NCBI RefSeq assembly: GCF_001314995.1 | Contig: NZ_CP012938.1 | Span: 1,922,001 to 1,986,000, forward strand | Origin: Bacteroides ovatus | Lineage (GTDB): Bacteria; Bacteroidota; Bacteroidia; Bacteroidales; Bacteroidaceae | Direction of reading: 5' to 3' | Length of the DNA: 64,000 bases | Shown here: positions 18,295 through 27,080 of the stretch, piece after piece | How positions within the stretch are numbered: position 1 is the first letter of the stretch | How the letters are laid out: every line of letters begins with the position of its first letter | Notes under the pieces: model-generated | Database searches by the model: none | What the model was told of the DNA's origin: nothing | The model's input: only the letters and a program-made list of their open reading frames with translations | Made by a program: the position numbers and the translations under genes

Positions 18295-18355
18295 GGAGTG
18301 ATTTCAAGACAAAAAAAGGTCTATTTGACGGAAGAAATGTTCTTATTTGACACAA

Positions 18356-19648
18356 TTAGGGGAAAGTAATACGAAATCGGGTCAGTCCGTCGGCATAGGT
18401 TCGCAAAGAGAATGTGCACCCATGACGCATCAGTACTTCGCGAATAAAGATGAGTCCGATTCCCTGACCGTTCGGTTTGGTAGAGAAGAAAGGACTGAAC
18501 AGTTTAGCTTCTGTTTCTTTGCTGATTCCCTGACCGTTATCTATCACTTCAACAGTGGCCGGAGCGAGGGTGCGGACTATTATTTCCCCATCGGCTTCAA
18601 TGCTTTCCGCTGCATTTTTGATGATATTTACGAGTACTTGCTCAAACAAAGCGGCATCCAGCATCACATCTTTCAGACTTTCGTCTATTTCCATGCGGAG
18701 TGTAATGCGACGGTCATTACACATTCCTTCCATAAACCGCTTGCAGGTGAAAACCAAATCATTCAGATTGACAGAAGAGAGTGTCGGTTCGGGGATTTTC
18801 ACCACATCGGCAAAACGGGTGATGAAACGACTCATCGAGAAACAACGGTCGGTACATACACGCATCACGTCGCAGATGTCTTCCATTCCTTCTTCGCTGG
18901 AAAGGGCTTGTTCTACCGTATCCAGTGTGGAAGTAATGCCGGCAGTCGTGTTGTTCACTTCGTGGGCAATCATGCGAATCACTTTCTCGTATGCTTTCTT
19001 TTCCGCTTTCATCACTTCGTCGGTGAGAGTTTCTACCAAGTAGAAAGGATGCTGAAATCCACGATCAATGAAAGAAGAATGAGTACACCGGTAGATATTC
19101 GAGTCGTTCAGACGGACGGTTACCTTCTCTCCTTTCGGGAGGTTAGCCAATTCCACCGCTAACGGAGAATCGATCTCTTTCATCTTCTTGCCTTGTACGT
19201 CTTCCAAACGAACACCCAGCATTTTCAAAGCCATCGGATTCAATTCCGAAAGGTCTTCATCAAGGGAAGTTATAATCACTCCCATCGGAGAAGCTTTAAT
19301 CAGCAAATCAAGAAAATTATTCTGTTCACGCAGGCGGAGACGTTCATTCTTGAGCTGTTCCATCATGCGGTTGAAGATATTCACCACACGATCGGCCTCA
19401 TATTGACCTATAGGGCTAAGACGGCTACTGAAATCCTGCTCACGCAACAGTTCCATACCGCTTCCGATTGTATTCAACGGCTTCACAATCTTACGATAGA
19501 AAAAGGTCAGATAAATGAGGATGAAAAGTATCAGCCCCTCCCCTATGTAGAAAAAGATTGTATTCAGTTGACTGGAAAGGAACAGCAATACACTACCTAA
19601 TGCCAGCAGCAGAAAGACTAGTATGTAAAAGAATCCTTTTATACGCAC
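18356..19648 (-). CDS. Sensor histidine kinase, partner of the NtrC-type regulator
   Basis: A 430-residue kinase. Two hydrophobic helices (about 6-26 and 32-50) are followed by a HAMP-like linker, a PAS-like domain (about 105-190, LLIKASPMGVIITSLDED), a phosphoacceptor helix with IRMIAHEVNN (His229) and an ATPase domain (VLVNIIKNAAESIEADGE, VEVIDNGQGISKETEAKLF, and NGQGIGLIFIREVLMRHG). The short loop between the helices gives little room for a periplasmic sensor, so it may sense the membrane or cytoplasm. It starts 54 bp after the response regulator gene; the two form a pair. Together with the TolC/ABC genes upstream it probably responds to an envelope stress or a toxic compound. Confidence 0.92.
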   Translation of the reverse strand: MRIKGFFYILVFLLLALGSVLLFLSSQLNTIFFYIGEGLILFILIYLTFFYRKIVKPLNTIGSGMELLREQDFSSRLSPIGQYEADRVVNIFNRMMEQLKNERLRLREQNNFLDLLIKASPMGVIITSLDEDLSELNPMALKMLGVRLEDVQGKKMKEIDSPLAVELANLPKGEKVTVRLNDSNIYRCTHSSFIDRGFQHPFYLVETLTDEVMKAEKKAYEKVIRMIAHEVNNTTAGITSTLDTVEQALSSEEGMEDICDVMRVCTDRCFSMSRFITRFADVVKIPEPTLSSVNLNDLVFTCKRFMEGMCNDRRITLRMEIDESLKDVMLDAALFEQVLVNIIKNAAESIEADGEIIVRTLAPATVEVIDNGQGISKETEAKLFSPFFSTKPNGQGIGLIFIREVLMRHGCTFSLRTYADGLTRFRITFP

Positions 19649-19681
19649 GTTATCTGTGGTTAACGGTTAATCTTAATATTA

Positions 19682-19697
19682 TTAGGCACGTGCCTAA
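19682..19697. repeat. 16-bp perfect palindrome between regulator and kinase genes
   Basis: TTAGGCACGTGCCTAA is a loop-free perfect palindrome in the 54-bp gap between the response regulator stop and the kinase start. It could be a regulator site that tunes kinase expression or an mRNA processing signal. Confidence 0.6.
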
Positions 19698-19702
19698 ATT
19701 TA

Positions 19703-21052
19703 TCACATTGTTATATTATATTTTTCGAGACGGCGATAGAGTGCTGCACGGCTGATACCCAATGCCGTAGCTACCTGACTCAAATTTCCTTTGTAACGGT
19801 CCAACGCCTGGAGAATGGTCTGGCGTTCTATTTCATCCAAAGTCATACCAGCCAGAGCTGCGCCTTCGGTCACTCTTGCGTCATCGTGGCGAATATACTG
19901 CGCATCAAAATCGGAAGCATCAAGCAGCGGTTTACCACTTACCAGAATGGTACGTTCCACCAAGTTCTTCAATTCACGAATATTCCCCGGATAGGGCAAA
20001 CGGCTCAAGAATTGCAGGGCATCGGCAGAGAACTCCGTACGGGGCAATCCGTTGGTTACCGCCTGACGGTCGGCAAAATGACGTGCCAGCAAGGGAATAT
20101 CTTCGCGACGTTCGCGCAAGGCCGGCAGTTTCACTGTTATCAGATTGATACGATAGAAGAGGTCTTCACGAAAAGTACGTTCGCCTACCATTTTGCGCAA
20201 ATCGGCATTGGTGGCTGATACTACCCGGATATCCGTTTTTCGAGGACGGCTGTCGCCGAGCACTTCAAATGTCTGATCCTGCAATACACGCAGTAACTTC
20301 ACCTGGCACGAAAGGTCGAGATCACCTATTTCATCCAGGAAAATCGTCCCTTTGTTTGCCATTTCGAAACGTCCGATACGGTCTGCGGAAGCATCGGTAA
20401 AAGCTCCTTTCTTGTGCCCGAACATTTCACTTTCGAACAGGCTTTGAGAAATACCTCCAAGATTCACTTTCACAAAGGGGTGTTTGGCTCGCTGACTGTT
20501 GATATGAATGGCCTCGGCTATCAATTCCTTACCTGTTCCGCTTTCCCCTGTAATGAGGACAGAGGCATTGGTCTTTGCTATGCGGGCAATCGTGTTCAAC
20601 ACATCCATCAATCCCTGGCTACGTCCGATGATGTGGCTGCGGTCGAAAGAATCGCTCTGTTCCTGCGTTGGTTCCTGTGGAGTGCCCGAAAGTTGGAGTG
20701 CCGTTTCAATGCGTTGCAACAAGGCGGCATTATTCCAGGGCTTCGTTATGAAATCAAAAGCTCCCGCCTGCATTCCTTGCACGGCAAGTTGGATACTTCC
20801 CCAAGCGGTCATCAATATCACCGGTGTTTCGGGACGGAATATTTTTACTTGTTTGAGTAGGGTCAAACCCTCCTCACCCGTTGTAGAAAGAGTGAAGTTC
20901 ATATCCATCAGGATTAAATCCGGAGCTACGGAACGTACTACTTCCATAGCTTCCCGTGGACCGGGAACGGTCTGTGCTTCATATCCTGCCCGCTTCAACA
21001 TGAAGCTAAGCGAAGAACGCACTGCGCTGTCGTCATCAATTATCAGAATCAT
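19703..21052 (-). CDS. Sigma-54-dependent NtrC-family response regulator
   Basis: A 449-residue activator. The receiver domain has the acidic pocket DDD (6-8), phosphoacceptor Asp50 (LILMDMNF) and a TAWGS switch. The AAA+ domain (about 140-375) has Walker A GESGTGKE, the sigma-54 contact loop as GAFTDA (consensus GAFTGA, with D in place of G), and GTIFLDEIGDLDLSCQVKLL. The C-terminus is a Fis-type helix-turn-helix (LSQVATALGISRAALYRRLE). It is paired with the kinase 54 bp downstream. It is the natural candidate to bind the GTGTCC-N6-GGACAC dyads ahead of the TolC and adaptor genes. Its own gene is served by a canonical housekeeping promoter. Confidence 0.95.
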   Translation of the reverse strand: MILIIDDDSAVRSSLSFMLKRAGYEAQTVPGPREAMEVVRSVAPDLILMDMNFTLSTTGEEGLTLLKQVKIFRPETPVILMTAWGSIQLAVQGMQAGAFDFITKPWNNAALLQRIETALQLSGTPQEPTQEQSDSFDRSHIIGRSQGLMDVLNTIARIAKTNASVLITGESGTGKELIAEAIHINSQRAKHPFVKVNLGGISQSLFESEMFGHKKGAFTDASADRIGRFEMANKGTIFLDEIGDLDLSCQVKLLRVLQDQTFEVLGDSRPRKTDIRVVSATNADLRKMVGERTFREDLFYRINLITVKLPALRERREDIPLLARHFADRQAVTNGLPRTEFSADALQFLSRLPYPGNIRELKNLVERTILVSGKPLLDASDFDAQYIRHDDARVTEGAALAGMTLDEIERQTILQALDRYKGNLSQVATALGISRAALYRRLEKYNITM

Positions 21053-21101
21053 AGTTATATTTGAGTTTTACCCAGTCAATTAACAACTTTGTCTCACACT
21101 C

Positions 21102-21131
21102 CAAAGGTACTAATAAATAGTTTGCTACCAA
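21102..21131 (-). promoter_or_regulatory. Bacteroides-type promoter of the NtrC-type regulator gene
   Basis: On the minus strand a TACCTTTG -7 box (21102-21109) and TTG -33 box (21129-21131) are separated by 19 bp, matching the Bacteroides consensus. The start codon is at 21052, giving a leader of about 45 nt. Confidence 0.75.
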
Positions 21132-21283
21132 ATGATTGATATATAAATCACGGAATGCACGCTTCAATAATACAAGTTACGTAATAAAGCTGTTTTCTTA
21201 TTATTGTATTTAAGATTTTCCACTGCACTAAATAAAGATTTTCAGTACAGTAATTTATAATTGTTTATGCAGTCGAGTAATTA

Positions 21284-21359
21284 TCCCGTTATAACGGGAC
21301 AATAGTCACCTTATAGAGTGATAAATATCATCTTATAAGATGACTATTGTCACTTTATA
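21284..21359. repeat. Cluster of palindromes and four RTCAYYTTATA boxes upstream of the regulator gene
   Basis: The 443-bp gap between TolC and regulator genes holds a perfect 16-bp palindrome (TCCCGTTATAACGGGA, 21284-21299). It overlaps an 18-bp-arm inverted repeat at 21298-21315 and 21334-21351 (one mismatch). Within this, RTCAYYTTATA occurs at 21305-21315, 21327-21337, 21334-21344 (opposite strand) and 21349-21359. It sits about 155-255 bp upstream of the mapped-by-eye promoter of the regulator gene. It may be an operator array or part of a terminator after TolC. The rest of the gap is AT-rich with no gene I can support. Confidence 0.7.
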
Positions 21360-21495
21360 ATATGACCACCTGTCTCCGAAAGGATTAAAACTCTTAAGAT
21401 ACGAAATTAATTCGTAAAAAGCAAGAACGGAATAGAAAATAATACTATTTACAGCAAGTTCCTCCATAAGATTCAAAAGCTTTTTCCTACCCTTT

Positions 21496-22974
21496 CTATT
21501 GCCGGATAATTTCATCAAAATCAGCTTCAAGTTCGGTATTGGTACGAAAATCCCATAGCGTCAGACTGCGAATCTGATAATAGTAATACCAATAATAATA
21601 GAGTTCGGAAATATGTTTCTGTCTTGCCTCATCTTTAGAGTTCTGCGCATCATTCAGGTCTAAGGTATTAATTTTGCCTATCAGGAAAGTTTCAATACTT
21701 GTTTTATATCGTTGCTGGGCTATCGCATCGGCTTCTTTGGCTATGTCCAACTGTTGTGCCTGATTATTGAAATGCTCCACCAACAGAAAAATGTCCTGAT
21801 TGAAGTTTATCTGTTCCTGACGAATCTTTGAAAGCACTACATCCCGGTTGCTCTTGGCTACCCGGACTTTCCCACGGCGTTTTCCCCAATCGAGAATCGG
21901 AATCTTAACGCCTACCTGAACAATCTGATTGTCCTGCAAGTTCCTGTAAACGGCCGGAAAATTCCGGTTCTCACCCGTATATCCTACGCTTGCAAACAAA
22001 TCGACACTACGCAAATTTCCGCGTGCAGTAGCTACTTCATAATCGGCTTCCAACTGGCGGCGACGGATATTCTGTGCAAAAGAATTACGTTCCAATGCTT
22101 TATTTAACACCTGATTGTACTCCATCCTCGGGCCATCCACAGCTTCGGGAAGAACCGGGTTTAGTACTTCATCCTCTCCCACTCCCAAAAAAGCACGGAG
22201 CTGGAACATCTTGGCATTGAGATCACTCTCTGCTTCCGTCAATGCTGCTTTCGCATTCAAAGCGGAGAGTTTCAACTGCAAGAGTTCATTCTCGGAAATC
22301 TGCCCCATTTTGCGTTTGGCAAGGGCTACTTCATAAAGGTGGTCGGCGTTTGTCTGGTTCTGTTTCGCCGTGCCAAGATTTTCTTTTGCCAACAAAAGAT
22401 TAAAGTAATAAGTGATGGCACGCATCGTCACTTCTTCGGTAGCAGTGATAAAAGCTGCTTTCGCTTCGGCATAACGAACCGGTTCGATGCGTCTGTTCCA
22501 CTTTATATTATTGACTCCAAAGATGGGTTGTGTAAGTTGTAATGTGACAGGAACCGACATAAAATGCCGGTCTCCTCCGGCTCCCAATTGCTTGATATAG
22601 TCGAGAGAGGAAGTCAGCGAAAGTTTACCACCGGTAAGCCAGATGTTTTGATCGATAGAAAGATCACCGGTAAGCCCCAATGTGTTATTACGGACGAAAC
22701 CGTAAGAACCGTCCGAATTTTGATAGGAACTATACGATTTGTTATAATTGGGCAGGGTTCCGGTCAAGTTGACTTCCGGCAGAAGATCAGCACGAAAGGT
22801 ACGAAATTCCCAATAGGCCGTTTTCAATTCATTCAAGGCAACAGCAGCGTCAACAGATTGAATACGCGCCATAGCAATAGCTTCATTCAAGGTTATTTCC
22901 CTTTCCTTCTGTGCCGACAATGCCAACGGCAGGCAAACGGCAGCAAGAGCAAACAATATACTTTTCTTTTTCAT
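21496..22974 (-). CDS. TolC-like outer membrane efflux channel
   Basis: A 492-residue outer membrane factor. A signal peptide (FALAAVCLPLALSAQ) is followed by the two repeated OEP halves, each with long coiled-coil helices (ISENELLQLKLSALNAKAALTEAESDLNAK; VLSKIRQEQINFNQDIFLLVEHF, quoted in part), and a C-terminal DLNDAQNSKDEAR segment common in Bacteroides TolC proteins. It would form the trans-envelope duct for the ABC pump encoded at 25798-33631. It is the first gene after the extra sensor kinase and has its own candidate sigma-54 promoter, so channel and pump can be induced together although they are 10 kb apart. Confidence 0.92.
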   Translation of the reverse strand: MKKKSILFALAAVCLPLALSAQKEREITLNEAIAMARIQSVDAAVALNELKTAYWEFRTFRADLLPEVNLTGTLPNYNKSYSSYQNSDGSYGFVRNNTLGLTGDLSIDQNIWLTGGKLSLTSSLDYIKQLGAGGDRHFMSVPVTLQLTQPIFGVNNIKWNRRIEPVRYAEAKAAFITATEEVTMRAITYYFNLLLAKENLGTAKQNQTNADHLYEVALAKRKMGQISENELLQLKLSALNAKAALTEAESDLNAKMFQLRAFLGVGEDEVLNPVLPEAVDGPRMEYNQVLNKALERNSFAQNIRRRQLEADYEVATARGNLRSVDLFASVGYTGENRNFPAVYRNLQDNQIVQVGVKIPILDWGKRRGKVRVAKSNRDVVLSKIRQEQINFNQDIFLLVEHFNNQAQQLDIAKEADAIAQQRYKTSIETFLIGKINTLDLNDAQNSKDEARQKHISELYYYWYYYYQIRSLTLWDFRTNTELEADFDEIIRQ

Positions 22975-23002
22975 TATACACAGTATTTTCCACTATGAGA
23001 GA

Positions 23003-23018
23003 ATCAAACGATGTGCCA
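23003..23018 (-). promoter_or_regulatory. Candidate sigma-54 (-24/-12) promoter of the TolC gene
   Basis: On the minus strand TGGCACATCGTTTGAT fits the sigma-54 layout: the -24 TGGCAC is perfect, GG and the -12 G are 10 bp apart as required, and only the last base of TTGC differs (TTGA). It ends 29 bp before the start codon. No TAnnTTTG box is present in this gap, which supports a non-housekeeping promoter. Confidence 0.65.
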
Positions 23019-23062
23019 AAAAAGTAAAGTTTTTATTATCAACAGATTAGAAAATAAGAAAA

Positions 23063-23080
23063 GTGTCCATTTTCGGACAC
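23063..23080. promoter_or_regulatory. Regulator dyad upstream of TolC promoter
   Basis: GTGTCC-N6-GGACAC (minus strand GTGTCCGAAAATGGACAC). Fifteen of 18 bases match the dyad at 33736-33757, and both lie 44 bp upstream of a TGGCAC -24 box. It is likely an activator binding site for the NtrC-type regulator. Confidence 0.7.
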
Positions 23081-23103
23081 TATGCCCAAAAGTGAACGTT
23101 CGA

Positions 23104-25713
23104 TTATTCGCAGTAGTTAGGAAGGCGCACAGTGAAACGAGTGCCTTTACCTACTTCGGAGGTGACGGAGATGGTACCATTCAGACGTTCGATGATGGTC
23201 TGACAAATACTTAATCCCAAACCTGCTCCTTGGGTGAAATTATCGACTTTATAGAATCGTTCGAATATATGACGGATACCTTCTTCAGAAATACCGACTC
23301 CGGTATCCTCCACAAAGATGCGGGTGTAGCCGGGAACCTCATCGTCTTCATAGCCGAAAGTAATGAAACCGCTACTCGTAAATTTAGCAGCGTTATTTAT
23401 CAGATTATTCACGACTTGCTGCAAGCGTACATTATCTGTCGTGAGATATTTCTTATCACTTTCGGGCATACGCAACACCAGTTCTACTCCCGGTGGCATA
23501 TTCAAGCGTTGAGAATCATGGACGGTCTTTAATAACAGCGGCAGGTTATGCTCGGCGAACATAAATTCCATGGTTCCCGATTCGATACGTGACAAATCAA
23601 GAATATCATTAATCAAAGCCAGTAACAGGCCGCAATTTTTATTAATGGTTCCGATAAACTGGGCAATCTCTTCGCTTGTAAAACCACTCGTATCGCTTAG
23701 CAAATCGGAGAAACCTACAATCGCATTCAACGGAGTCCGAATCTCGTGACTCATGTTGGCAAGGAACGCCGATTTCAGTTTGTCAGCCTGGAGGGCTTTA
23801 TCACGAGCCTCTCTCATCTCCTGCTCGGCAGTCTTATATCGCTGGATACTCTGGCAAACACCTAATATATTGTACAATGAATCTTGTGTCAATCCCGTGA
23901 TTACGGAAGAACGATATTCCCACCATTCATACTCTCCGTTGACATTCCGCTGACGGAAATTCAGACGGGTATTAGAATCTTCTCCTGTCAATGCTCTATT
24001 AAATAACGGACTTATTTCCTTCAAATCATCAGGATGGATAGTGCGATCCATTTCATCACGGGAGATGGTAGTAACCGATTCATCGTATCCAAGACGTTTC
24101 AAGAAACCTTGCGGGAAAATGAAACAGTTGGTTTCCATATCAAACTGCCACGGATAGATGGAGCTTTCGTCTACTGCCATATCAAAGAAACGCTTCTGCA
24201 TTTCTTCATTCGAAATATTCCGTGCGGAAAGTGCCATACCGGTAATCGTATCCTTTGAACGGATCGGGACTATTTCCCCCGACACCGGGAAGTATTTATC
24301 ACTATGCACTTCTTTCATGAAAGCTCCCTGGGGTATCTTCACACTTTCTCCTTTTGAAGCTACCTGCTTCAGCATAGAATGAAGAATATCCTGACCGTTA
24401 TAATATATCTTGAAGATGCTGCCTGCCATCATTCCTTCATAAAAACGGCCCCCTGACTCATACGGCAAATGCAGCATTTGTAATAAGGAGCGGTTTGTGA
24501 AATGAATGTGCAAATCGGTATCATACGTTATCACACCATCACGGATGGAATGAAATACATTATCAAACTCATTACGCTGTTCCACAAGTTTATTCTGCAC
24601 GAGCAGACGGGTCTGTGCCTGAATCCGTCGTTTGGACTCACGCCGGTTGGCACGCATCAACCACACGATAGAAGCTATCAGCAACGCCAGGATAGACGGA
24701 TAGAGCAGTATAAAAAGGTATTTATATTTTTCCCAATACGGTTCGTTGACGATGGTTCCGCTAGAGGATACTTTATCAGGGTCAATATGAAAATAATCCA
24801 ACTGTTTATAGTCATAGATGAATCCCTGCGTGATTTCTGTCACTCCTATTTCTTGGGGAGATGTACCTTTTAAGACTAAAGCAGCCCTTTGAGCTGCCGA
24901 TAATGCTGAAGCATAACTATCGGAATCGTATGCACAGAATACGCCATTAGTTAACCCCACATTCTGACTCGAAAATACGGGAGCTTTTGAGTTTTTGCCA
25001 ACGAATGAAAGGAAAGGCGACCATTTAGGAGCAACCACCAGACGTTCGTAGCTGTTACGAGGGTAACAAATAGCAGCAATGATGTGACTCGTTGTATGAT
25101 TTTGGGTATTATAGACTTTCATTCTATAATCCGGATTGTCTTTTTGAAAGATTTTCCACTCTTCTTCAAAATCTTCAAGGCCTTTGTTACTCAAAAAGCT
25201 GTTATCTATCACACATACCACTTCTTTCCGCTGGGGAAATATCTTTTGCGCCTGACGCAATATGACATCAAAATCCGGATTGGCAGTGAACCCGCAAACA
25301 TTGGGATGAGTAGCAATCAGCTCCATATCAGGATACTTAATGCCGAAAAACACGACCGGTATCTGCAAAGGCAACGAATCTCCACAGGCAAAAAGAGTAT
25401 AGAAAGCTTCATCACTTGCTGTTATAATCAAATCGGTCTGCCTGTCACGGGCACGCTGACAAAAACGACGCATAATTACTTTCTCGGAGTTGAATGCCCA
25501 AAAATCGGCATCAAGATACTCCGTTGTTATATTCACCTTCAGGCCACTTTCTTTAAATCCTTTGACCAACCCCTGATTAAGGTCGCTATGCCAAGGAGTC
25601 TGTGAGGTGTATGACTGTATAAACAGGATATTGTATGTACGTTCCGCTGCTGCCGCCTGAATAAGAACAGCAAAAAACAGAACGATAAGCAAACAATAGT
25701 AGCGTCGATTCAT
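23104..25713 (-). CDS. Membrane sensor histidine kinase with periplasmic substrate-binding-type domain
   Basis: An 869-residue kinase; the start chosen is the ATG at 25713 because a signal peptide follows (MNRRYYCLLIVLFFAVLIQA), 22 codons inside the longest frame. The periplasmic part (about 25-310) resembles ABC-type solute-binding proteins (YNILFIQSYTSQTPWHSDL). A transmembrane helix (about 330-350), two PAS-like domains (about 375-480 and 510-630), a phosphoacceptor helix (NMSHEIRTPLNAIVGFSDLL, His656) and an ATPase domain (GAGLGLSICQTIIERLNG) follow. There is no receiver domain and no adjacent regulator of its own. It lies between the permeases and TolC and has its own promoter. It may feed the NtrC-type regulator or an unlinked one. 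Confidence 0.9.
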   Translation of the reverse strand: MNRRYYCLLIVLFFAVLIQAAAAERTYNILFIQSYTSQTPWHSDLNQGLVKGFKESGLKVNITTEYLDADFWAFNSEKVIMRRFCQRARDRQTDLIITASDEAFYTLFACGDSLPLQIPVVFFGIKYPDMELIATHPNVCGFTANPDFDVILRQAQKIFPQRKEVVCVIDNSFLSNKGLEDFEEEWKIFQKDNPDYRMKVYNTQNHTTSHIIAAICYPRNSYERLVVAPKWSPFLSFVGKNSKAPVFSSQNVGLTNGVFCAYDSDSYASALSAAQRAALVLKGTSPQEIGVTEITQGFIYDYKQLDYFHIDPDKVSSSGTIVNEPYWEKYKYLFILLYPSILALLIASIVWLMRANRRESKRRIQAQTRLLVQNKLVEQRNEFDNVFHSIRDGVITYDTDLHIHFTNRSLLQMLHLPYESGGRFYEGMMAGSIFKIYYNGQDILHSMLKQVASKGESVKIPQGAFMKEVHSDKYFPVSGEIVPIRSKDTITGMALSARNISNEEMQKRFFDMAVDESSIYPWQFDMETNCFIFPQGFLKRLGYDESVTTISRDEMDRTIHPDDLKEISPLFNRALTGEDSNTRLNFRQRNVNGEYEWWEYRSSVITGLTQDSLYNILGVCQSIQRYKTAEQEMREARDKALQADKLKSAFLANMSHEIRTPLNAIVGFSDLLSDTSGFTSEEIAQFIGTINKNCGLLLALINDILDLSRIESGTMEFMFAEHNLPLLLKTVHDSQRLNMPPGVELVLRMPESDKKYLTTDNVRLQQVVNNLINNAAKFTSSGFITFGYEDDEVPGYTRIFVEDTGVGISEEGIRHIFERFYKVDNFTQGAGLGLSICQTIIERLNGTISVTSEVGKGTRFTVRLPNYCE

Positions 25714-25750
25714 ATAATTAAAGCCTGCGGTGTTTTCAATATTATGCCGA

Positions 25751-25779
25751 CAAAGATACGTTAAATCTATTGAAAACAA
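25751..25779 (-). promoter_or_regulatory. Bacteroides-type promoter of the extra sensor kinase
   Basis: TATCTTTG (-7 box) at 25751-25758 and TTG at 25777-25779 on the minus strand, 18 bp apart. The kinase start codon at 25713 is about 38 bp downstream, which supports that start over the longer frame beginning at 25779. Confidence 0.6.
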
Positions 25780-25797
25780 ACAGATAGCCCAAGTTTT

Positions 25798-27051
25798 TTA
25801 TTCTTCGCGCAACGCCTCGGCAGGGTGTATGCGAATTACCTGACGAGCAGGAAACCAAATGCCAACGAGAATCATTAAAGACATCAGGAAATAGGTTATG
25901 ACAAATGTAATAAGAAAACGCACTACTCCCCACTCCATATACCCTTCAGTCAACTCCAGATGGCCGATATTATAACAGATGACGGCGGCAGGCAAAGCAG
26001 CCAGAGTCAATAATAGCAATCCTTCTTTATTTAAACGTTGCCAAAGCTGCATCCGGCTGGCCCCGACTGCTATACGAAGCGCAGACTCGGCACGACGGTG
26101 CTGCGTACGGAACCAGAAGGTGCCGACAATGCCCAACAGGATATTAAGCAATAAGAAGCCCATCATCCAGAAACGTACCTGTACCTGATTATAACTTCCT
26201 TGCTGGAAGTCATTCCGCAGATCTTCATAATCATGCACTTTCAGGATGAATAAGTTACCGACACTCAACTGGTTGGCGGACAATTTCATCAAATGTTCCG
26301 CAAAGTCTCTGGAAGTCCCCGGTTTCACCCGCAGACAAACTTCTACACTCGAAGGATAAAGTTCATCGTCAAGTTCGACCATTATCTTTTCAGTAAGTTC
26401 AATGGCTACATACCGGTCACTGTAGTTAGGCCAAAAGTCATTGTAACGCACTTTCTTCGAAACTCCCCCTATCTTGTACACTTTCGTAGAATCATCCACA
26501 TCGACCATTTCTTTACCCAACAGCGTACGATCGCCTTTATAATCTTTGGGCCAGAAATTTTCACCAACAACTACATTGCCATTCTTTAAAGCTTGCACCA
26601 ACGGCTGATAACCACGCCCATCAGCACTTTGATAACGGAAGACCTGAAAAAAGTCAGGGGTTACCGAACGTCGTAGCGGACTACTAACCAATGTATCGAT
26701 ACGCAACATACTACCGGAATTACTCCCGATATAGGGACGCGCATTATTGGATATTGAAACGGCCTCCACTTCCGGCAATCTCCGGAGACGATTGGTCAAC
26801 TCGATAATATCTTGTCCTAAAGATGTACTCTTTTGCTCTTTCGAAAGATAAGAATTACTCTTGTCGTTTTTCAGGCTTAGCTCCAAATAATACGTATCGG
26901 TAATATCAAATCCTACCGGTTCGTAATAAGTACGCGCTGTCACATACGTCCAGTCGACCACATACCACAGGACCACAAAAACAATTAATAGTTCTGACCA
27001 CAACCATCCGTTTGACCGGCGCTCGTTCCATATTTGTTTTAATAGTTGCAT
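25798..27051 (-). CDS. FtsX-like ABC permease, type A (second copy)
   Basis: A 417-residue MacB/FtsX-type permease: one N-terminal helix (about 19-39), a large periplasmic domain, and three C-terminal helices with the family's RTQHRRAESALRIAVGASR and FPARQVIRIHPAEALREE segments. Its N-terminus (LLKQIWNERRSNGWLW.ELL.VFVVLWY) is very close to that of the permease at 28403-29671, while the neighbours at 27081 and 29673 form a second subtype. The order B-A-B-A shows that a permease pair was duplicated. It works with the ATPase at 31701-32366. The gene ends 85 bp before the extra sensor kinase starts. Confidence 0.9.
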   Translation of the reverse strand: MQLLKQIWNERRSNGWLWSELLIVFVVLWYVVDWTYVTARTYYEPVGFDITDTYYLELSLKNDKSNSYLSKEQKSTSLGQDIIELTNRLRRLPEVEAVSISNNARPYIGSNSGSMLRIDTLVSSPLRRSVTPDFFQVFRYQSADGRGYQPLVQALKNGNVVVGENFWPKDYKGDRTLLGKEMVDVDDSTKVYKIGGVSKKVRYNDFWPNYSDRYVAIELTEKIMVELDDELYPSSVEVCLRVKPGTSRDFAEHLMKLSANQLSVGNLFILKVHDYEDLRNDFQQGSYNQVQVRFWMMGFLLLNILLGIVGTFWFRTQHRRAESALRIAVGASRMQLWQRLNKEGLLLLTLAALPAAVICYNIGHLELTEGYMEWGVVRFLITFVITYFLMSLMILVGIWFPARQVIRIHPAEALREE

Positions 27052-27080
27052 TTTCTTTAGAATTTAGATGAGTTGAAGAA

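Noticed and set aside
18356..19162. Plus-strand frame of 271 codons opposite the sensor kinase
   Set aside because: It is antisense to a kinase with all conserved boxes and has no domain of its own.
21333..21530. A 65-codon minus-strand frame between the TolC and regulator genes
   Set aside because: It overlaps the end of TolC, covers the palindrome cluster, has no recognisable domain and no good start context.
25714..25779. N-terminal extension of the large sensor kinase
   Set aside because: It would put 22 residues before the signal peptide and cover the promoter's -7 box.
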